A DNA stretch of 64,000 nucleotides from Scatomonas sp963928055 (GTDB taxonomy: Bacteria; Bacillota; Clostridia; Lachnospirales; Lachnospiraceae): the NCBI GenBank assembly GCA_963928055.1, contig CAWVDN010000002.1:248001-312000 (forward strand). Reading direction: 5' to 3'. Each line of letters starts with the position of its first letter. The first letter of the stretch is position 1. Below the pieces are notes generated by a model. The model made no database searches. It had not been told where the DNA came from and saw nothing but the letters and a program-made list of their open reading frames with translations. The position numbers and the translations under genes are program-made. Below are positions 35,927 through 47,100 of the stretch, one piece after another.

Positions 35927-36577
35927 TCACATGATAAATGTTTCCAGTATCTCAAGGCTCTTCATCCTGCGGTCCAGCACACGTTTCCGGTGCCGGTCCA
36001 CCACTTGCTCCAGTTCCCGGAGTACCTCCGGAGTCACAGTAAAGGTGAACAGTTTCTGCAGCGGGGGCCGTCATGGCGTAACGGCAGACGTACAGGGTTT
36101 CGGGGCTTATGCCCTTTTCTTCCGGAGCGTACTCTCCGTTGATGGTCATGATCCGGAGCTCATAGATCCGCCGTACCAGATGGTTATCCAGACGGGGATT
36201 TAACAGGGCTTTTACCGAAAGTACAGAAGATTCAGCATATCCCTTCCCTCCAGGCCCTCCCGGCCGTAGTAATCCGCCAGCTCCAGAAAATAAAAGCCGT
36301 AGTATACCTCCGGCTGGGCCATGGCCAGCTCCGTGAAATAATTCTGCACGGAGGCCTGGACCAGATTGTAGGAGGTCCGCCCCTGGATCAGGGAGAAACT
36401 CCCCCATCACAAAGGGATTGGATACAGCCAGCAGCACGCTGTTGGGCCGCCGGGCCCCTCGGGCAAAAGCGGTGATCTTTCCTCTTTCCCGGGTCAGCCA
36501 GCACCAGCCTCTTGTCATAATCCCCTATGGGGCATGGCCGAGAGCACCATTCCCGACATTTTCACTGTTTCACTCAT
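35927..36577 (-). CDS. recO: DNA repair protein RecO, several frameshifts as sequenced
   Basis: The N-terminal OB-fold has MSETVKMSGMVLS, YDKRLVLVLTRERGKITAFARGARRPNS and SNPFVMGEF. The middle QNYFTELAMAQPEVYYGFYFLELADYY and C-terminal LVRRIYELRIMTINGEYAPE match RecO, the mediator that loads RecA onto SSB-coated DNA. The frame breaks near 36522 (extra C), 36400, 36220 and 36065 (extra C in CCCCC). The rebuilt product is about 215 aa, slightly short of the usual 240-260. Start 36577 lies 16 bp beyond the era stop. Confidence 0.8.
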
Positions 36578-36593
36578 ACTTTCGCCCCTGTCG

Positions 36594-37502
36594 TCAGGTC
36601 AGATCCTTTTTATCATACCCGTAATTTTTCATCAGGATGTCGCTGTCCCGCCAGTCCTTCCGCACCTTGACCCAGAGCTTCAGGTTGACCCGGCCCTCCA
36701 GCAGTTTTTCGATATCCCCCCGGGCTTCCGTGCCGATCTTTTTCAGCATGGAGCCCTGCTTTCCGATGATGATCCCTTTATGGGAGTCCCGTTCGCAGAT
36801 GATGGTGGCCTCGATATCCGTCAGGTCTCCGTCTGGACGCTGCCGCATTTTCTCAATGGTCACGGCAATGCCGTGGGGGATCTCATCCCCCAGGGACCGC
36901 AGGGCCTTCTCCCGGATCAGCTCCGCGGCGATCTGCCGCAGGGGCTGGTCCGTTACCGTATCCTCGTCAAAAAACTGCGGTCCTTCCGGCAGCAGCCGGT
37001 ACAGAACGTCCAGGATCTGATTCAGGTGCAGCCCCCTGAGGGCGGAAACCATAAGGATCTCCTCGAAAGGATACAGCTTCCGGTAAGCTTCCGCGTATTC
37101 CGGCAGCTTTTCTTTCTCCGCCCGGTCGATCTTGTTGATGACCAGCACCACCGGTTTTCCGCATCTTCCCAGCACCTGGGCGATATGCTGCTCTCCCGCG
37201 CCGATATAGCTTCCCGGTTCCACCAGCCACAGGACCGCGTCCACATCCGCAGGGTGCTTTCCGCCGCCGTCACCATATACTCGCCCAGCTTGTTTTTCGC
37301 TTTATGGATCCCCGGGGTGTCCAGAAAAACGATCTGTCCCCTTTTCGCTGGTGTACACGGTCTGAATACGGTTTCTGGTCGTCTGGGGCTTTCGGGAAGT
37401 GATGGCGATCTTCTGGCCGATCAGGTGGTTCATCAGGGTGGACTTTCCCACATTGGGCCGTCCGATCAGGGCGACAAACCCGGATTTATATTGTTCCTTC
37501 AT
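36594..37502 (-). CDS. era: GTPase Era, frameshifted as sequenced
   Basis: Essential 16S/30S maturation GTPase. From ATG 37502: G1 GRPNVGKST, then ITSRKPQTTRNRI (G2). After correction of an extra G near 37340 the G3 DTPGIHKAKNKLGEYM appears. After a missing G near 37250 comes VDAVLWLVEPG. NKID (G4), SAL (G5) and the C-terminal KH domain ERDSHKGIIIGKQGSMLKKIG are intact. Total about 302 aa. The two indels look like consensus errors because the gene is essential. Confidence 0.9.
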
Positions 37503-37518
37503 ATCTGTCTTCTCCCTT

Positions 37519-40436
37519 TCAGGCTGATGTGAGATTTTCCACGGTTCCAAAGAGATCCTCGTGTTTTTCAATGGCCGCCTTGCTGCCGATGACGCAAAGG
37601 TTGTTCTGATCCAGGATCGCCTCCGCGATCCCGGCCAGCCGGCGGATCTCCTCCGGTCCCGCGTCCAGGATCTCCTCCCGCTCCCTCTGGAAGTCTTCTT
37701 CCGTATATCCCGTGTACCAGGCATTAAGGCAGAGGGCTCCCTTCGCCGCGGCGTTCATGGGCGTATCCAGCTCGCTGACGGTTCCGATGATATACTTGGT
37801 CATCTCCCGCTCCTCCGCCTGAAATTCCCGCAGATACTCCGGCAGTCCCCGATACACCTCCAGGGTCCTTTTCAGATGGGGATCCCGATAGGATACCAGG
37901 TAACTGTCCCCTGTCCTCTGGAATGCCCCCATACAGCCGTAGGCCCCTCCCTTGACCCGGAGATTCATCCACAGATAATCGTAATTCAGGATGGTCCGCA
38001 AGATCCGCAGCGCGCCCGTATACGCAAAGCCGGCCTTCCGGAAATTGCCGGCCGCGGCCACGTACTGAACCTGGCCGGAAGTGCGGAAGGCCTCATTTTT
38101 CCGCTCCAGCCGGAATACCGTTCCGCCGCTCTTCAGTTCCTCCCGGCAGAGTTCCTTCCGCAGTCCCAGGGCGGCATCCGCCAGTCCGTCCATTCCTTCC
38201 TTCTCCGCGGTAATGCTCACCGTAAGATTCTCCGGCCGGAAAAGATATTTCATCAGCAGTCTGAGATCGCGGATCACCTGCTCTTTTTTCTCCCGGAAAT
38301 GGGCTTCCAGATCCTCCACCAGCCGGAAATAGGAAATGCCGGTGGTCCGCTCCTGCCACTCATAGGCGGGAGACTGGTAGGAGAGGGCTCTGGCGGAAGC
38401 CGACTGGTGTCCCGACGCCGGAATGGCGCTCTGCAGACGTCCTCTGACGCTGGACAGGATCTCCCGCAGACGCTTTTCGTCTTCCAGGCAGGAGGTCAGA
38501 AGGATCTCACGGATCATACGGAAAACAAATTCCTGTTTCGGGTACAGATATTTCACCCGGACCCCGAACATTCTGCGGAACTCCTCCGGCTGTTCCCGGT
38601 TGGGGAATACCTGCAGCCCGCAGCTCAGTCCTCCGGTATTGCCGTTGATCTCGTGAAACAGGGCGGTATGATCATAGTGCTCCGTGCGGATGGAGCCCAG
38701 CACGGATTTCAGCAGTCCCAGATAGGGAGTGAGCGCATCCGGGACATTTTTCGCGTCGAAGAGCAGGTTCAGGTAGGCGATGCCGTTGGTGGGATAATCC
38801 TGCTGAAGGATTTCCAGCCCCTCTGCCTCTGTTCTCCGCATCCGCAGCTTCACAGGCGTTTTTCTGGTGATATCCTCTCTTCGGAGCAGGGGGATGCTCT
38901 CCACGGCCTCCGGGCTGTCCTCCTCTTCCTGGTAAGCCTTCAGCTCCGCTGTTTCCCGTACCAGCGCCTCTGTCTCCTCTGCCGTAAGGGACTCTTTATA
39001 TGCCGCCAATCTTTCCGCTGTCTCCGCCTCCCGTTTTTTCCGCCAGTCCCCGCTCCGGCTCCAGGATCACCACGGCGCCGTGGGGATTATCCAGCAGATA
39101 GGCCCGGATCAGTTCCTCAAAATACCCTTCCTCCATTTTCTGCTTCAGTTCCCGGAAAATGGACAGCTGCTTCAGATAGTCAAAGGGCCTTTCCCCGTCA
39201 TACAGCCAGGAATCCAGCATATCCAGACCGTAGATCAGTCCCTTGGGGAAGGAAGAATAATCCGCCTCCCGGAAACGGAACTCAAAATAGTTGATGCCGG
39301 AAGCCAGGGCTTTTCGGTCCACGCCCTCCTTCGCGATCTTTTCCAGGCTTTCCCGGATCACCTGGCGGAAGCGCTCCGCGTCTCCGGGATTCGCCTGCTT
39401 GGCAGTAATGGTAAAATACGGCTGCAGGATCCCGTCTTCGTAGGAAGCCTCCACATCCTTTCCGATCCGGGCGTCCAGAAGCGCCTGCTTCACCGGGGCT
39501 CCCGGAGCGTCCAGCAAAGCGTATTCCAGCACGGAAAAAGCCACGTTCAGGGTCGTGTCCAGGCTCTGGCCCACCACTTTGCCGGCGGACAGATACGTAT
39601 TATCCTCCAGAGGCTCCTGCTCCAGCACCGGATAAGCGGCGCGGATCTCCCGGCTTTCCGTGAAAGCCTTCTGCAGGGGGATCCGGGAATCCACCTCCGC
39701 CCGGTCAAACCGGCTCAGATATTCCCGGTCCAGCCAGTCCAGTTTTTCCTCCATGTCCACGTTTCCGTAAAGATAGATGTAGCTGTTGGAGGGATGATAA
39801 TATTTCCGGTGAAAGTCCAGAAATTCCTCATAGGACAGTTCCGGGATCACTTCCGGATCGCCGCCGGATTCCACCCCGTAAGGAGTATCCGGAAACAGAG
39901 CGTTCATGACCGTCCGTTCCAGGACTCCCTCCGGGGAAGAAAAGGCTCCCTTCATCTCGTTGTAGACCACCCCATTGTAGGTCAGCGGATCCTCCGGCTT
40001 TTCCAGGTGGTAATGCCACCCCTCCTGCCGGAAGATTTTTTCGTTTTTATAGATATTGGGATAAAACACCGCGTCCAGATATACATCCATGAGATTCTTG
40101 AAGTCCCTGTCATTGCAGCTGGCCACCGGATAGACCGTCTTATCCGGATAGGTCATGGCGTTCAGGAACGTATTGAGAGACCCTTTGGCCAGTTCTACAA
40201 AAGGATCTTTCAGGGGAAACTTCCGGGAACCGCAGAGCACCGTGTGCTCGATGATATGGGCCACCCCGGTGGAGTTTTCCGGCGGAGTCCGAAAGGCAAT
40301 GGAAAACACCTTGTTCTCATCGTCATTGGCCAGAACCGCCACCCCGCGCCCCCGTCTTTTTATGTCTGAGAAGATATCCCTTGGACTGGACATCCGGGAT
40401 ATTCTCCTGTTTTATAAATTCATATGCATCCAGCAT
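37519..40436 (-). CDS. M16C-family metalloprotease (PreP/Cym1-like), two frameshifts as sequenced
   Basis: The rebuilt 972-residue protein starts at ATG 40436 (MLDAYEFIKQENIPDVQS, AAGGAG upstream). Restoring frame near 40345 (extra G in GCGCGGGGTGG) and near 39036 (extra A in GGAAAAAACGG) joins the parts. The inverted zinc motif HIIEH is near residue 55, with a distal Glu in EKPED...YNEMKGAFSSPEGVLE. The C-terminal half has the R/Y pair region. It degrades peptides inside a closed two-lobed chamber. It precedes era by 16 bp. Confidence 0.88.
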
Positions 40437-40469
40437 CCTTCTCCACTCCTTCTGTCTTCCTTGCAGTAA

Positions 40470-40492
40470 GGCTGCCCGGGAAAGGGCAGCCT
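40470..40492 (-). terminator. hairpin between the SseB-like and M16C genes
   Basis: Minus strand: perfect GGCTGCCC/GGGCAGCC stem with a TTTCCC loop, 10 bp after the SseB-like stop. A weak TTACT tail follows, so it may only attenuate. Confidence 0.55.
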
Positions 40493-40501
40493 CATTCTGA
40501 T

Positions 40502-41314
40502 TTACGCGTAATTCTTTTTCATCTGCTCCATCTGTTCCCTGGTAAGGGTGAGATTGAAGCCCGCCGGGTTGAACACAAAGCCCTTGGCATCTTTGATCAG
40601 ATATTTCGGCAGATCGTCATAGGACACTCCCATCAGCCTGAATTTGGCGTTCTTATTCCTGGCGTTAAACTTTTTAAATTCTCCCATATCCGAATAGCAG
40701 GGCTGGAAAATATCCCCCTCCTTATTCTTCACAAAGGGGATCTTCACCTTCTGATTCCCCTCTTTGGGATTCCATTCGCCCTCCAGATCCGTGATATCCA
40801 CCGCCACGATAAAGCGGGACTTCATAAGGTTGACCGCCATTTCCTCTTCCAGATCCCGCAGCTGTTTTTTCTCCGCCTGGGTACGCTCCACCGGACGGCG
40901 CAGTTCCTGAAGAAAATACAGCGCGGTCAGCTGCAGTTCCGGGTTCAGCTTAGGGATCGCCTCTGCCTTCAGCGCTTCCAGGTCCGGCTTCGGCGCCAGC
41001 TGTTCCAGCTCCACCCGCACCGGCGCCCCTTCGTCCTGTACTACCAGGGCGTTGACGCCTATGGAATACAGGCCGGAAAGAAAAGGTTTCACCTGGGGGT
41101 TCGGGATCTTTACCGCTACCAGCAGGATCTTCTCTTTCGTGTATTTCCGGGCAAATTCTTTGGTCCGTTCTTCATCCGTGAACACGTATACCTGATCGTC
41201 AAAAGATTCTTCATCACATTCCACAAAAGGAAGCTTTGTAGTCTGTGAAAACAGCACGAAAATATTTTCAAAACTTTCAAACTTTTTAATCAGAAACCGG
41301 TTGTCTATTGTCAT
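40502..41314 (-). CDS. SseB-family protein
   Basis: The 270-aa soluble protein resembles SseB N-terminal-domain proteins (FLSGLYSIGVNALVVQDEGAPVRVEL, and IPFVKNKEGDIFQPCYSD with SDMGEFKKF). The SseB fold recurs in two halves. The protein is cytoplasmic with no signal peptide. Function is unknown in Clostridia. Confidence 0.75.
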   Translation of the reverse strand: MTIDNRFLIKKFESFENIFVLFSQTTKLPFVECDEESFDDQVYVFTDEERTKEFARKYTKEKILLVAVKIPNPQVKPFLSGLYSIGVNALVVQDEGAPVRVELEQLAPKPDLEALKAEAIPKLNPELQLTALYFLQELRRPVERTQAEKKQLRDLEEEMAVNLMKSRFIVAVDITDLEGEWNPKEGNQKVKIPFVKNKEGDIFQPCYSDMGEFKKFNARNKNAKFRLMGVSYDDLPKYLIKDAKGFVFNPAGFNLTLTREQMEQMKKNYA

Positions 41315-41403
41315 GGTATTCTTCCTCTTTCCCTGCGGCCTGCCTCTTGCGCCGCCGTTCTGTCACACGGCTTATTATAGCATAGCGGCAGGACCAGGGC
41401 AAG

Positions 41404-42834
41404 TTATGCTTTCTTTTTCTTCCGGCCGCCTGCACCTGCAGCGGCCGGTTCGTTTCCCTTTCCGATGATTTTTTTCATAAACCGCCAGAACAGCAGCGCT
41501 GTCGTACTGATGGAGATGAAATCCGCAATGGGTTCCGCCAGAAAGACGGCAAACACCCGGTTGTCCGTGATCAAATGCGGCAGGATAAAAATCAGAGGGA
41601 TCAGCAGGAAAACCTTTCTCAGCACAGCCAGCCCCAGAGAAGTCCTGGCATTTCCCAGGGACACAAAGGTCTGCTGGCAGGAATTCTGGATCCCCATGAC
41701 GCAGACTCCGCCGCAATATACCCGCAGTCCCCAGGTCCCCATGGCGATATAGCTTGGATCTGTGGTAAACATTTTCATAAACACCTGGGGTACCAGCATG
41801 GTAAGCGCCCACAGGGTAAGCGAATAGAGAAAACAGCTCCGCACCAGCAGCCAGACCGCCCGTTTCACCCGGTCGATCTTTCCCGCTCCGTAATTGTAAC
41901 TGATGATCGGCTGAGAGCCCTGGGCCATGCCGATCACAGGAAGCATCGCGAACTGCATCACGCTGGACAGCACAGTCATTACCCCCACTGCCAAGTCACC
42001 CCCGTATGCCCGCAGGGACACATTAAAGCAGATATTCAAAATGCTTTCCGTAAACTGCATCACAAAGGGAGAAGCTCCCAGGGCAATGCACGGTCCCAAA
42101 ACCCCGGGTACGATCCTCATATTTCCGGCGCGCAGTTTCAGGTAACTTCTCCCGGAACAGAGGAAGCACAGGATCCATACCGCGGAAAGAGACTGCGAAA
42201 TGATCGTGGCCAGGGCCGCCCCTCTTACTCCCATATCCAGACCGAACATCAGGATCGGATCCAGGATAATATTCACGCCGGCCCCGATGACCACGCTGAG
42301 CATCCCCGTCAGGGTGTACCCCTGGGCGTTAATAAAATTATTGAGACCCAGGGAGATCTCCACAAAGATCGTTCCCAGAGAATAAATCTGCATATATTCC
42401 CAGGCATACCCGATGGAATTCTCGGAGGCTCCGAAAAGCATCAGGATATCCTTCCCGAAGATCTGCATAACCGCCGTCAGGATCACCGCGGCCGCCAGCA
42501 GCGCCGCCGCGCAGTTCCCCATGATCTGTTCCGCTTCCCGGTCTTTTTTCTTTCCCATCATAATAGAAACCCGGGCCGCTCCCCCGGAACTGAACAGATA
42601 GGAAAACGCGGATACCGCCAGGATCACCGGCATCGTGACGCCCACCCCCGCCAGAGCAATGGGCCCGATCTCCGGCAGATGGCCGATATACATCCGATCC
42701 ACCAGGTTGTAAAACAGATTGATGATCTGCGCCGTGATCGCCGGCAGGGCAAGGCGGAATAACAGCCGCCCGATCTTCCCCTCTCCCAGATTTACTTTCT
42801 TCGCTTCAGGTCTGCTGGCACGCTTCTGTTCCAT
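41404..42834 (-). CDS. MATE-family multidrug/cation antiporter
   Basis: The 476-aa protein has twelve membrane helices in two similar bundles. PAITAQIINLFYNLVDRMYIGH begins the first helix, and SQPIISYNYGAGK is the conserved loop between halves. The C-terminus is a basic GGRKKKKA tail. It likely exports drugs or metabolites using Na+ or H+. It ends 52 bp from the glycerate-kinase gene on the same strand, upstream in transcription of the SseB-like gene. Confidence 0.9.
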   Translation of the reverse strand: MEQKRASRPEAKKVNLGEGKIGRLLFRLALPAITAQIINLFYNLVDRMYIGHLPEIGPIALAGVGVTMPVILAVSAFSYLFSSGGAARVSIMMGKKKDREAEQIMGNCAAALLAAAVILTAVMQIFGKDILMLFGASENSIGYAWEYMQIYSLGTIFVEISLGLNNFINAQGYTLTGMLSVVIGAGVNIILDPILMFGLDMGVRGAALATIISQSLSAVWILCFLCSGRSYLKLRAGNMRIVPGVLGPCIALGASPFVMQFTESILNICFNVSLRAYGGDLAVGVMTVLSSVMQFAMLPVIGMAQGSQPIISYNYGAGKIDRVKRAVWLLVRSCFLYSLTLWALTMLVPQVFMKMFTTDPSYIAMGTWGLRVYCGGVCVMGIQNSCQQTFVSLGNARTSLGLAVLRKVFLLIPLIFILPHLITDNRVFAVFLAEPIADFISISTTALLFWRFMKKIIGKGNEPAAAGAGGRKKKKA

Positions 42835-42886
42835 GTATGTCTACTTCCTTTCTCTCTCAGCCCAAATAAATTCATTTCTCCCCGGC

Positions 42887-44017
42887 TTACAGCAGCCGAA
42901 ATACCTGTTCCGCCGTCCGTGCCAGATTCTCTGCCGCCCGTTCCGGCCTCATCGCCTCCTCCAAAGGCATGATCCCCGGCAGGATTGAAAAGAAAGCATC
43001 TATTCCCGCCTGGTTGCAGACCCCGGCATCCTCCCCGATCTGCCCCGCAAAGGCAATGACCTTCTTTCCATATCTTTTCGCCAAACGGGCCGCGGCCGCC
43101 GGCGCCTTTCCCATAGCCGTCTGCCCGTCCAGCCGTCCCTCTCCGGTCACCAGCACATCGGCTTTTGCGATCTCTTTTTGGAATCCCGCCGCCTCCATCA
43201 CCAGTTCTGCTCCCGGCAGAAGTTCCGCCCGGGGAAAATAACTCAAAAAGGCGAATCCCAGCCCTCCGGCAGCCCCGGCTCCCGGCCGGTCTTTGCAGTC
43301 TCTCCCCGTATATTTCTCTGTTTTATCGGCGAAATGCCGCATCTTTGCGTCCAGGAGTTCCTTCTCTTCTTCCCTGATACCTTTCTGGGGGCCATAGACC
43401 CAGACGGCTCCCTGATGCCCGAGCAGCGGATTGGTGACATCGCAGGCAATGCGGAAACGGCACTGTTCCAGCTCCGGAAGCTTCCGGCCGGACCGTATGC
43501 CGGCGATCCGATCCAGGGCTCCGATTCCCGGTTCCACCTCATGCCCCTCCTCATCCAGAAATTCATATCCCAGAGCTGTCAGCATACCGGCGCCGCCATC
43601 GGTGGTAGCGCTGCCGCCAATGCCTATGAGAAAATCCCGGCATCCGTGGCAGATGGCTTCCCGGATCATCTGGCCGGTGCCGAAGCTGGAGGCCCTCCAT
43701 GGATCCAGCCTTTCCCGGGGCACCAAAGCCAATCCCGATGCCTCCGCCATTTCCATCACCGCGATCTTCCCGTCCCTCAGGACGCCCCAGGAGGCCCAAA
43801 CAGGATCTCCCAGAGGACCTCTGACCTTTGTTCTGCGCAGGACGCCTTCCAGGCCTTCTGTCAAAGCCCGCACGGTTCCCTCTCCGCCGTCCGCCAAAGG
43901 CTTCACAACCATCTCCGCTTCGGGTCTGGCCCGGCGGATCCCCCGGGCCGCCGCCCGTCCGGCCTCCAGAGAGCTTAAAGAACCTTTCATAGAATCTATG
44001 GCTATCACAACTTTCAT
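42887..44017 (-). CDS. glycerate kinase (GlxK/GarK type)
   Basis: It phosphorylates D-glycerate, here probably to 2-phosphoglycerate. The 376-aa length and motifs match: IDSMKGSLSSLEAGRAAARG at the N-terminus, KPLADGGEGTVRAL, IGIGGSATTDGGAGML and VTGEGRLDGQT with catalytic Asp/Lys. The start follows GAGGCGG. A gap of about 150 bp separates it from nifJ. Confidence 0.93.
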   Translation of the reverse strand: MKVVIAIDSMKGSLSSLEAGRAAARGIRRARPEAEMVVKPLADGGEGTVRALTEGLEGVLRRTKVRGPLGDPVWASWGVLRDGKIAVMEMAEASGLALVPRERLDPWRASSFGTGQMIREAICHGCRDFLIGIGGSATTDGGAGMLTALGYEFLDEEGHEVEPGIGALDRIAGIRSGRKLPELEQCRFRIACDVTNPLLGHQGAVWVYGPQKGIREEEKELLDAKMRHFADKTEKYTGRDCKDRPGAGAAGGLGFAFLSYFPRAELLPGAELVMEAAGFQKEIAKADVLVTGEGRLDGQTAMGKAPAAAARLAKRYGKKVIAFAGQIGEDAGVCNQAGIDAFFSILPGIMPLEEAMRPERAAENLARTAEQVFRLL

Positions 44018-44096
44018 TTTTCCGCCTCACTCTTTTACCAGTTTTTATAAGTATATCACAGGAAAACAACACCCGGGGCTTTCTCTTCCGCACAGC

Positions 44097-44139
44097 AGAA
44101 GGGACTGCCCTGAAACATCGTTCAGGAACAGTCCCTTCT
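44097..44139. terminator. strong hairpin between nifJ and glycerate kinase
   Basis: AGAAGGGACTG pairs with CAGTCCCTTCT and an inner CTGAA pairs with TTCAG. It lies 33 bp beyond the nifJ stop. A T-rich run follows only on the plus strand, so termination on the minus strand is uncertain. Confidence 0.6.
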
Positions 44140-44171
44140 GGTTTCTTTACTCAGGCAGATTCTCTGCTTGA

Positions 44172-47100
44172 TTATTCTTCTGCGCCGTACAGGGTGATCA
44201 GCTTGTTGAGATATGCGTATCTCTCTTTTGCTTCCTGCTCGGATTTCGCGAACAGTCTCTCCGCCTTCTCCGGATTTGCGCGTTTCAGAGAATTGTAACG
44301 CACCTCTCCGTTGATGAACTCCTGATAGGACTCGGTGGGAGCCTTGGAATCCAGAGTGAACGCAGCCTTGCCTTCTGCCTTCAGAGCCGGGTTGTAGCGG
44401 AACAGATGCCAGTATCCGGACTTAACAGCCAGCTCTTCCTCGGTCTGAGCTTTGCTCATACCTTTCTTGATGCCGTGGTTGATACAGGGAGCATACGCGA
44501 TCACCAGAGACGGTCCCGGATATGCCTCAGCCTCAGCCAGTGCTTTTACAGTCTGGTTGTAGTCAGCGCCCATGGCGATCTGAGCAACGTATACATAGCC
44601 GTAGCTCATGGCGATGGATGCCATATCTTTCTTCTTCACTTCCTTGCCGCCGGCAGCGAACTGAGCGATGGCTCCGGTAGGCGTAGCCTTGGAAGCCTGT
44701 CCGCCGGTGTTGGAATATACCTCGGTATCGAAGATCATCACATTGATGTCTTTGCCGCTGGCCAGTACGTGGTCAACGCCGCCGAATCCTATGTCGTAGC
44801 CCCAGCCGTCACCGCCGAATACCCACTGGGATTTCTTAGCCAGGAAGTCTTTGTTCTTAACGATCTCTCTGCAGATATCGCAGTCAACGCCCTCCAGAAC
44901 AGATACCAGCTTGTCGGTAGCGGTTCCGTTGGTGGCGCCGCAGCCGAAGGTATCCAGCCAGTTCTGGCAGGCCTCTTTTACTTCAGCGGAAGCGTTCTCA
45001 TTGGCCATAACCGCTTCCACCTTCTCCTTCAGGCCGTCACGCAGAGCGTTCTGAGCCAGCAGCATGCCGTATCCGAACTCGGCGTTATCCTCGAACAGAG
45101 AGTTGGACCATGCGGGGCCCTGTCCCTTGGCATTCACCGTGTAAGGTGTAGAGGGTGAAGAGTTGCCCCAGATGGAAGAACATCCGGTAGCGTTGGCGAT
45201 ATACATTCTGTCACCGAACAGCTGGGTGATCAGCTTCGCGTAAGGAGTCTCGCCGCAGCCCGCGCAGGCGCCGGAGAACTCAAGCAGCGGTTTCTTGAAC
45301 TGGCTTCCCTTTACGGTAGTCTCTTTGAACTTCTCTACCACATCGGTCTTCTCGGGCAGTTCTACCGCGTAATCGAAATATTTCTGCTGTGCCATGGTGG
45401 ACTCTGCAGCTTCCATAGCCAGAGCCTTGGCGCCCTTCTTGCCCGGACATACGTTGGCGCAGGAACCGCAGCCTGTACAATCCAGAGAAGAGATCACCAT
45501 GGTGAACTGATAGCCGTCCATGCCGGTCATCTTCAGAGTCTTCATGCCTTCCGGAGCCTTTGCGGCCTCCTCCTCGGTAAGAGCTACCGGGCGGATCACG
45601 GCGTGAGGACATACATAAGCACATCTGTTACACTGGATACAGTTGTCGGGATTCCAAACCGGAACATCTACCGCGATACCGCGTTTCTCGTATGCGGAGG
45701 AACCGGAGGGAGTGGAACCGTCTACGTAATCCTTGAAGGCGGATACAGGCAGGGAATTTCCTTCCTGCGCACTTACCTTGCTCTGGATGTTGTTTACGAA
45801 ATCAACCACATCGGCTCTGCCGCCCTCTGCGTGGGTCATCTGCAGGCCTTCGTCAGCGGCGTTCTTCCAGCTGTCGGGAACCTGAACCTCAACTACCTGC
45901 TTTGCGCCCTCATCGATGGCAGCCCAGTTCTTCTGAACCACATCGTCGCCCTTACGGCCGTAAGTAGCCTTGGCGGCAGCCTTCATGAGCTCAATGGCCT
46001 TCTCCTCGGGAATGATGTTGGCCAGCTTGAAGAAAGCGGACTGCAGGATGGTGTTGATACGGGTGGGTCCCATGCCGGTCTCGATACCGATCTTCACACC
46101 GTCGATGGTGTAGAACTTAATGTCGTGGTTGGCGATATAGGCTTTTACCTGGCCCGGAAGGTGTTTCTCAAGGCCTTCCATATCCCATGCGCAGTTCAGC
46201 AGGAAGGTACCGCCGTCTACCAGTTCCTGAACCATGTTGTATTTATTCACATAAGAAGGATTGTGGCACGCAACAAAGTTTGCTTTATGGATCAGGTAAG
46301 TAGATTTAATGGGCTTCTTGCCGAAACGCAGGTGAGACATGGTCACACCGCCGGACTTCTTGGAGTCATAATCAAAGTATGCCTGGGCATACATATCGGT
46401 ATTGTCGCCGATGATCTTGATGGAGTTCTTGTTGGCTCCAACAGTACCGTCGGCGCCCAGTCCCCAGAACTTGCAGTTGATGGTGCCTTCCGGAGTGGTT
46501 ACCAGAGGAGCGCCCTCTTCCAGAGACAGGTTGGTCACATCATCCACGATACCGATGGTGAACAGCTTCTTGGAAGTGTTCTCGTATACGGCAACGATCT
46601 GAGCGGGAGTGGTGTCCTTGGAGCCCAGTCCGTAGCGTCCGCTGAATACCGGGATCTGGTCGAACTTGCTTCCCTTCAGGGCAGCCACTACGTCCAAGTA
46701 CAGGGGCTCGCCCAGGGCACCCGGCTCTTTGGTCCTGTCAAGCACGGAGATCTGTTTTACGGAATCCGGAATAGCGTCGATGAGAGCCTGCGCAACGAAA
46801 GGTCTGTACAGACGTACCTTTACAACGCCCACTTTCTTGCCGGCAGCCATCAGATAGTCGATGGTCTCCTCGATGGTATCGCATACGGAACCCATGGCAA
46901 CGATCACATGCTCAGCATCAGCAGCTCCGTAGTAGTTGAACAGCTTGTAGTCTGTTCCGATCTTCTCATTTACTTTGTCCATGTACTCCTGTACAACAGC
47001 CGGAAGAGCGTCGTAGTAGGGGTTGCAGGCCTCTCTTGCCTGGAAGAAGATATCCGGGTTCTGGGCGGAACCTCTCTGGCAGGGATGGTTGGGGTTCAGA

